Positions 59,210-64,000 of a stretch of 64,000 nucleotides of DNA are shown one piece after another. The first letter of the stretch is position 1, and every line of letters begins with the position of its first letter. The notes under the pieces were generated by a model, which was not told where the DNA came from, made no database searches, and saw only the letters and a list, made by a program, of their open reading frames with translations. This DNA comes from Comamonadaceae bacterium (GTDB lineage Bacteria > Pseudomonadota > Gammaproteobacteria > Burkholderiales > Burkholderiaceae_C), in NCBI GenBank assembly GCA_947374485.1, contig CANCCF010000003.1:1-64000 (forward strand). Reading direction: 5' to 3'. Both the position numbers and the translations under genes were made by a program.

Positions 59210-62200
59210 GCGCACTGCCCGCCCGGGTGGGCAGCTCCGGCAGCAATCGCAGCGCCTCCTCGTAGGCAAAGTCGCCCATGGCGGCTTCGATGTGTGCGGC
59301 GTTGCCGCATACGCGCCGCAGCAGGGTAGCGTTGCTGTCCCACAGATCCTGGGCCTCGGTGTCGTCGTCCTGCAAGCGCTGCCGTATGGATTGCAGAAGG
59401 GCCTGGGCGGCGTGCTGCTCCTGCGCGCTCAGGCCCTGCACACTGCCTGGCAGCTGCGGCTCCAGCAGGCCGGGTGTGGCCTGCAGCGCCTGCATCAAGG
59501 TGGCCAGGGCCTCTGCCGCCTGGGCTTCTGCTGCTTCCACATCGTCTGCCGGTGCCGACGTGCGCAGGGCGCTTTCCAGGCGCTCGGCACAGGCTTGCAC
59601 GTGGCCGGCGCCCAGGTTGCCCGCCACGCCCCTGAGGGTATGGGCCAGGCGCTCGGCGGTGGCCATGTCCGCCGCATCGCGTGCCTGGCGGATATGGAGC
59701 AGGGTGTCTTTTTGCGTGGCAAAAAACTTGCGCAGCATGGCCAGATACAGCCCGGCGTTGTGGTTGGTGCGGGCCAGGCCCAGTTTGGCGTCCAGGCCTG
59801 CGATGTGCATGGGCAGTGCGGCCAGGGCGTCGGCCTGTTGTGGCCCTGCAGCGGCCCTTGCCGCAGCGGGCGGGCTGCTCTGGCCCAGGCCCGCACGCGG
59901 CTGTATCCAGCTGAGCAAGGCTTGCCAGAGCGCCTCGGGGTTGATGGGCTTGGTCACAAAATCGTTCATGCCGGCATCCAGGCAACGTTCGCGGTCCACC
60001 TTCATGGCGTTGGCGGTCATGGCGACGATGGGCAGGTCGGCGCTGCTGTGGGTCTCGCGGATCAGGCGCGAGGCCGTCACGCCATCCATGACCGGCATTT
60101 GCATGTCCATCAGCACGATGTCATAGGGCAGGCCTTGCGCCCAGCGGGCCTGCACCTGGTGCACGGCGATCTGGCCGTTGTCTGCCACGTCCACCTCCAG
60201 GCCGATATCGCGAAGCAGTTCGCAGGCCACTTGCTGGTTGATCTCGTTGTCTTCCACCAGCAGCACGCGGGCGCCGCTGATGGCTGTCAGCCGGGCTTCC
60301 AGGCTGCTGTCCTGGCGCATTGCCACGTCTGGCACGGCCTGGGCCTGGGTCTGGGCGGCACCCAGGATTTGCATCATGGTGTTGATCAGCAACGAGCTGT
60401 TGACCGGTTTGGCCAGCACATGGTCAATGCCCAGCCGCTCTGCGCCGCGTACCAGTTCCTGGCGCCGGTGCGCCGTGACCATCAGGATGAAGGGCGAGGT
60501 GGGGATATGCAGCGCGCGGATCGCCGCCACCGTTTGCAGGCCGTCCATGCCGGGCATCAGCCAGTCCATCAGCACGAATTCATAGGGGCAGTCGTTGTGG
60601 TTGGCCTGGGTCAGCATGGCCAGCGCCTGCTGGCCACTGTCTGCGTGGTGTGCGGTAAAGCCCAGGCCCGCGAGCATGTCGCACAGGATGAGGGATGAGG
60701 CCTGGTTGTCGTCCACCACCAGCACCCGGCGACCGTGCAGGTCCATGGCCGGCCAGGCCATGATTTTCTCAGTCGAGCCGATGCCCAGCCGGGCGGTGAA
60801 CCAGAAGGTGGAGCCCTGGCCGGCCTGGCTTTCCACACCCACCGTGCCGCCCATGGCCTGGGCCAGGCTTTTGCAAATGGCCAGCCCCAGGCCCGTGCCA
60901 CCGTACTGTCGCGTGGTGGAACTGTCAGCCTGCGCAAAGCTCTTGAAGAGCCGCCCCATTTGCTCCGGGCTCAGGCCGATGCCGGTGTCGCTGACGCGAA
61001 AGGCCAGCACCAGCTCCGCGCCGCCTTGCGACTCCACGGCAATGGCAATGCGCACCTCGCCCGCCTTGGTGAACTTGACCGCATTGTTGGCCATGTTGAT
61101 GAGCACCTGCCCGAGCCGCAGGGGGTCACCGATCAGGGTCCTGGGGATGTCAGGGTCGATCGCGCAGAGCAGCTCCAGGCCTTTCTCGTCGACCTTTTCG
61201 GACACCAGGTTGACCACGTTGTCGATCACCGTGTGCAGCTCGAAGGGCACGGCCTCGATGTCCATCTTGCCGGACTCGATCTTGGAGAAGTCCAGGATGT
61301 CGTTGATGATGCCCAGCAGGTGCTCACCACTGTGCTTGATCTTCTGCAGGTAGTCCCGCACGCGCGCGGGCATGTCGTTCTTCAGGGCCAGGCCGGACAG
61401 GCCGATGATGGCGTTCATGGGGGTGCGGATTTCATGGCTCATGTTGGCCAGAAAGTCCGACTTGGTGCGGGTGGCGTCCTCGGCCTCGTGCAGGGCCTGC
61501 TCCAGCGCCGCGTTGACGCGCCGCATGTCGTCTTCGGCGGTTTTGAGTTCGGTGACGTCCAGCAGCATGCCGACCATCTCCAGCGCCTGCCCCTGGGCGT
61601 CGCGCGTGAGCTGTGCGGCCAGGCGCACCCAGACGACCCGCCCGTCTTGCGGGCGCCGGTGCGCGCAGACCCGGTCGCAGACTGCCAGCGTGCCTTCGGC
61701 CACGCGGCGCAAGTCCTGCTCGGCCGCTTCCATGGCGGCGCGCTCGCCACTTGCCAGGCGGTGGGCATGCATATCGGCAGCGGTGTGCAGGCCGCCAACG
61801 GCCACCGGCTCGCCCAGGATGTCGCGCGCGCGCTCCGACAGGTAAACGCAATCCGGCGTGTCCTGCACATGGATGCTCCAGCTGCCGGCACGGGTGACCT
61901 GCATGGCCTGGTCGTTCATGTAGTCGGCGCGCTTGAGGGCCACCAGGGAGTGCTGCAGGTTGTCGCTCATGACGGCCAGTGCGCCCAATAGTTGCCCGGG
62001 CTCGTCGTCGGGTTCGGCCAGGTGCGGCGTATCAAAGCGGCCAGCGGCAATGTCATTGGCAATCTGCAATGCCATGGAGAGCGGATCGGTGATGCTCTTG
62101 CGCAGCAGCAGGCCCAGTGCCAGCAGCAGCAGCAGGGCCAGGCCCAGCGCCACAGCGATGCCGATGCCGATCGTGCGGATGCGCGCATCGGCCCATTCCA

Positions 62201-62795
62201 CCGTTTCACGTTCGACCTCCACTTGTTGCAGCTGCACCTCTTCGATCGCCGCCTTGTGCTGCAAAAAGGCAGTCTGCAGGGCCTGCAGGACGCGCTGCAT
62301 CACGATGCGGTTTTGCTGGCGCACGGCGGGAATCAGTTCGCTGTAGGCCGTGTCATAGAAGGCCATGGCCGGCTGGTGCGCGCCGTTCATCAGCAGCTCC
62401 TGCACGCGGGGGTCCAGCGCCTGGCCCTGCCAATAGGCATGGGCGCGCCGGTAGGCGGCACGCAGTTTGGAGAGCCGGGCAACCAGCACATCCTGTTCGG
62501 CCTCGTCCTGGCTGGCCACCAGTTGCAGGCAAACCAGTTGAGACTCGACGATGTACAGGGCCGGCGGCAGCAAGTCGGTGTTGAGATCCTTGCCCACCAT
62601 GAGGCGATCGAACACCGGGCCCTTGATGGCGATTTCGCTGGCCGAGCGGTAGGTCCAGAAACCGAGCGCCGCGACGATCAGGACCAACAGCAGAAAGCCC
62701 AGGGCCAGGCGGCGTGACAGGCGCAGGCTTCTGATGGCAGCAATGATGGTTCCCACCCGCATCCCCTTCCCCAAGCACCAAGGCTTGATGAACAC
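59190..62795 (-). CDS. Hybrid sensor histidine kinase with two receiver domains and HPt
   Basis: 1201 residues. TM1 (about 29-47), a periplasmic helical sensor (48-205), TM2 (208-232), HAMP (233-285), PAS (300-415), HisKA with phospho-acceptor His454 ([14 protein letters not shown]), HATPase (555-670; N box NAVKF, G boxes DTGIG and GTGLGLA), receiver 1 (690-805, Asp744), receiver 2 (843-960, Asp897, [12 protein letters not shown]) and a C-terminal HPt (about 1000-1090, His1052 in [14 protein letters not shown]). This is a complete BarA-like phosphorelay in one chain. Divergent from a binding-protein gene. ATG 62762 is an alternative start. Confidence 0.92.
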   Translation of the reverse strand: MFIKPWCLGKGMRVGTIIAAIRSLRLSRRLALGFLLLVLIVAALGFWTYRSASEIAIKGPVFDRLMVGKDLNTDLLPPALYIVESQLVCLQLVASQDEAEQDVLVARLSKLRAAYRRAHAYWQGQALDPRVQELLMNGAHQPAMAFYDTAYSELIPAVRQQNRIVMQRVLQALQTAFLQHKAAIEEVQLQQVEVERETVEWADARIRTIGIGIAVALGLALLLLLALGLLLRKSITDPLSMALQIANDIAAGRFDTPHLAEPDDEPGQLLGALAVMSDNLQHSLVALKRADYMNDQAMQVTRAGSWSIHVQDTPDCVYLSERARDILGEPVAVGGLHTAADMHAHRLASGERAAMEAAEQDLRRVAEGTLAVCDRVCAHRRPQDGRVVWVRLAAQLTRDAQGQALEMVGMLLDVTELKTAEDDMRRVNAALEQALHEAEDATRTKSDFLANMSHEIRTPMNAIIGLSGLALKNDMPARVRDYLQKIKHSGEHLLGIINDILDFSKIESGKMDIEAVPFELHTVIDNVVNLVSEKVDEKGLELLCAIDPDIPRTLIGDPLRLGQVLINMANNAVKFTKAGEVRIAIAVESQGGAELVLAFRVSDTGIGLSPEQMGRLFKSFAQADSSTTRQYGGTGLGLAICKSLAQAMGGTVGVESQAGQGSTFWFTARLGIGSTEKIMAWPAMDLHGRRVLVVDDNQASSLILCDMLAGLGFTAHHADSGQQALAMLTQANHNDCPYEFVLMDWLMPGMDGLQTVAAIRALHIPTSPFILMVTAHRRQELVRGAERLGIDHVLAKPVNSSLLINTMMQILGAAQTQAQAVPDVAMRQDSSLEARLTAISGARVLLVEDNEINQQVACELLRDIGLEVDVADNGQIAVHQVQARWAQGLPYDIVLMDMQMPVMDGVTASRLIRETHSSADLPIVAMTANAMKVDRERCLDAGMNDFVTKPINPEALWQALLSWIQPRAGLGQSSPPAAARAAAGPQQADALAALPMHIAGLDAKLGLARTNHNAGLYLAMLRKFFATQKDTLLHIRQARDAADMATAERLAHTLRGVAGNLGAGHVQACAERLESALRTSAPADDVEAAEAQAAEALATLMQALQATPGLLEPQLPGSVQGLSAQEQHAAQALLQSIRQRLQDDDTEAQDLWDSNATLLRRVCGNAAHIEAAMGDFAYEEALRLLPELPTRAGSALTTPAP

Positions 62796-62882
62796 TTATT
62801 CGCACGATACTATGAACCCGCAGCTTTTCACAATGGCCTGCGAGAACAGCACGGCCTGGCTGCCAACCAGAGGGGAGTTCCC

Positions 62883-64000
62883 ATGCCAATATCCACATGC
62901 CCGAGGTTCACCAACGCCATCGCCCTGTATGCGGCCCGCTCTGCGGCCTGTTTTGCTGTGCTGGCATATGCCGCAGCAGCGGCGGGTGCCCAGGAGTTCA
63001 AGGGCTACACGCTCAAGGTCAAGCTGCTGGCTGGCAACCAGTATGAGGCGCTGTATACCGTGATTCCCGAATGGGAGAGCCGCACCGGCGCCAAGGTGGA
63101 GGTCTTGGCGCACAAGAACTACTTCGAACTCGACAAGGAAATCAAGGAAGACATTGCCCAGCGCAGGATCGACTACTGTGTAGCCTCCAACCACACCAGC
63201 TTCGCACCCCAGTACGGTGACATGTACCGCGACCTCAAGACTCTGCTGCCCGCCAGCCACCTGAGCCAGTTCGGCAAACGGGTTATGGAGCATGCCGTGT
63301 TGGACGGCTCACTGGTGCAACTGCCACGCCATTCCGACACCAGCCAGCTCTACTACAACAAGAAGCTCTATGCGAATGCAGAGAACCAGTCCGCCTACAG
63401 GGCGAGGTTCGGCAAGGAACTGGCGGTGCCCGACACCTGGGTGGAATTTACCCAGCAGGCCAAGTTTTTCAGCAAGCCCCCGGGCATCTACGGCACGCAG
63501 TTCCCCGGCAAGGATGAGGCTTTTACCGGACGCTTTTATGAAATGCTGGTGGTCGAAGGCGGACAGCTATTCGACAAGAATTGGCGCCCTGCGTTCAACT
63601 CGGCTGCGGGTGAACGCGCGTTGAATTTTTTTGTCGACCTGTACCGCGCCGGCGCGGTGCCCAAAGGGGTGCCCAATTACCTCTGGGATGATTTGGGCAA
63701 GGGCTTCGCCAGCGGCACGATTGCACTGGACCTGGACTGGGGTGGCTTTGCTGCGTATTTCAACGACCCCAAGACCTCCAAAATTGTCGGCAACGTGGGC
63801 ATTGCCCGCGCGCCCAAAGGCTCCTCAGGCAGGCGCACCGGGTGGTCCGGGTCGCACAGCTTCTCCATCACCCGGGCCTGCGACAACCCCAAAGCAGCCG
63901 CCAGCTTTGTGATGGCGCTGACCAGCCTGGACGCGCAACTGCGCGAGGCCCGTGGCGGTCTGCTGCCAACCCGCATCGACGCCCAGATGCAAATTGCCGA
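62883..64000 (+). CDS. Extracellular solute-binding protein, family 1 (partial)
   Basis: 372 codons are visible and the frame runs off the window. Signal peptide (CFAVLAYAAAAAGAQ) then YTLKVKLLAGNQYEALYTVI, EWESRTGAKVEVLAHKNYFE, QLYYNKKLYANAENQSAYRA and a Trp-rich YLWDDLGKGFASGTIALDLD hinge region, typical of family-1 (sugar/polyol-type) ABC binding proteins. GGGGAG precedes the ATG at 62883. Divergent from the hybrid kinase with under 90 nt between starts; it may be a transporter component or a ligand-presenting partner of that kinase. Confidence 0.82.
   Translation, partial: MPISTCPRFTNAIALYAARSAACFAVLAYAAAAAGAQEFKGYTLKVKLLAGNQYEALYTVIPEWESRTGAKVEVLAHKNYFELDKEIKEDIAQRRIDYCVASNHTSFAPQYGDMYRDLKTLLPASHLSQFGKRVMEHAVLDGSLVQLPRHSDTSQLYYNKKLYANAENQSAYRARFGKELAVPDTWVEFTQQAKFFSKPPGIYGTQFPGKDEAFTGRFYEMLVVEGGQLFDKNWRPAFNSAAGERALNFFVDLYRAGAVPKGVPNYLWDDLGKGFASGTIALDLDWGGFAAYFNDPKTSKIVGNVGIARAPKGSSGRRTGWSGSHSFSITRACDNPKAAASFVMALTSLDAQLREARGGLLPTRIDAQMQIA

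Noticed and set aside
1..64000. CRISPR arrays, rRNA, tRNA genes, complete insertion sequences or a phage
   Set aside because: No short regularly spaced repeats, cloverleaf-like sequences, transposase, integrase or structural phage genes were seen on either strand; a covariance-model scan was not possible here.

Overview
The window looks like a chromosomal piece of a Comamonadaceae betaproteobacterium, probably Rhodoferax or a close relative. This rests on high GC, GTGA/ATGA overlaps, a 3-hydroxybutyrate-oligomer hydrolase, betaproteobacterial NsrR/YtfE/NnrS genes, a nadC-nadA-nadB operon, many c-di-GMP proteins and a PQQ alcohol-oxidation cluster. Genus is an inference; no rRNA or tRNA gene is visible.

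Layout. (1) 1-5.2 kb: end of a Cache-domain gene, PHB-oligomer hydrolase lipoprotein, tapT, a GIDE-type membrane protein carrying an EF-hand, LemA. (2) 5.2-9.7 kb: nitric-oxide response module, NsrR divergent from ytfE-ccoG-nnrS, with two perfect inverted-repeat operators between them. (3) 9.7-16 kb: first copy of a dispersed repeat, HPP-CBS protein, SirB, cupin and ACT-domain proteins, a NitT/TauT-type ABC importer and a small outer-membrane barrel. (4) 16-22 kb and 35-42.6 kb: two halves of one PQQ-dependent alcohol-oxidation locus (PedA-like ATPase, beta-propeller, periplasmic binding protein, cytochrome c550 PedF and AcoR-type sigma-54 activator; then cytochrome c, PQQ dehydrogenase with the lanthanide Asp signature, ApbE, a NosR-like flavin/Fe-S membrane protein, ABC permease and binding protein). 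Candidate -24/-12 promoters precede each transcription unit and are accompanied by TGT(G/C)ACA sites, so the halves look like one regulon. (5) 22-35 kb: a two-partner-secretion/contact-inhibition island sits between the halves: TpsB, a lipoprotein, a 2249-residue TpsA/CdiA, a two-TM immunity candidate, an orphan toxin-immunity pair, and decayed duplicated pieces ending in the second repeat copy. (6) 42.7-54 kb: hpf, acidic protein and ferredoxin, an ECF sigma/anti-sigma/lipoprotein operon, a GGDEF-EAL protein, nadCAB, a second GGDEF-EAL protein and an HDOD protein. (7) 54-64 kb: a soluble Cache-CheW protein, third repeat copy, Bcr/CflA exporter, DUF1330, GNAT, a large hybrid kinase and a divergent solute-binding protein running off the window.

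The most unusual material is the CDI island with its orphan cassettes, the sigma-54 network across the split PQQ locus, the NosR-like/ApbE pair tied to a probable lanthanide enzyme, and a roughly 340-bp dispersed repeat with 29-nt inverted arms. Functions are assigned from sequence patterns only; no database search was run.
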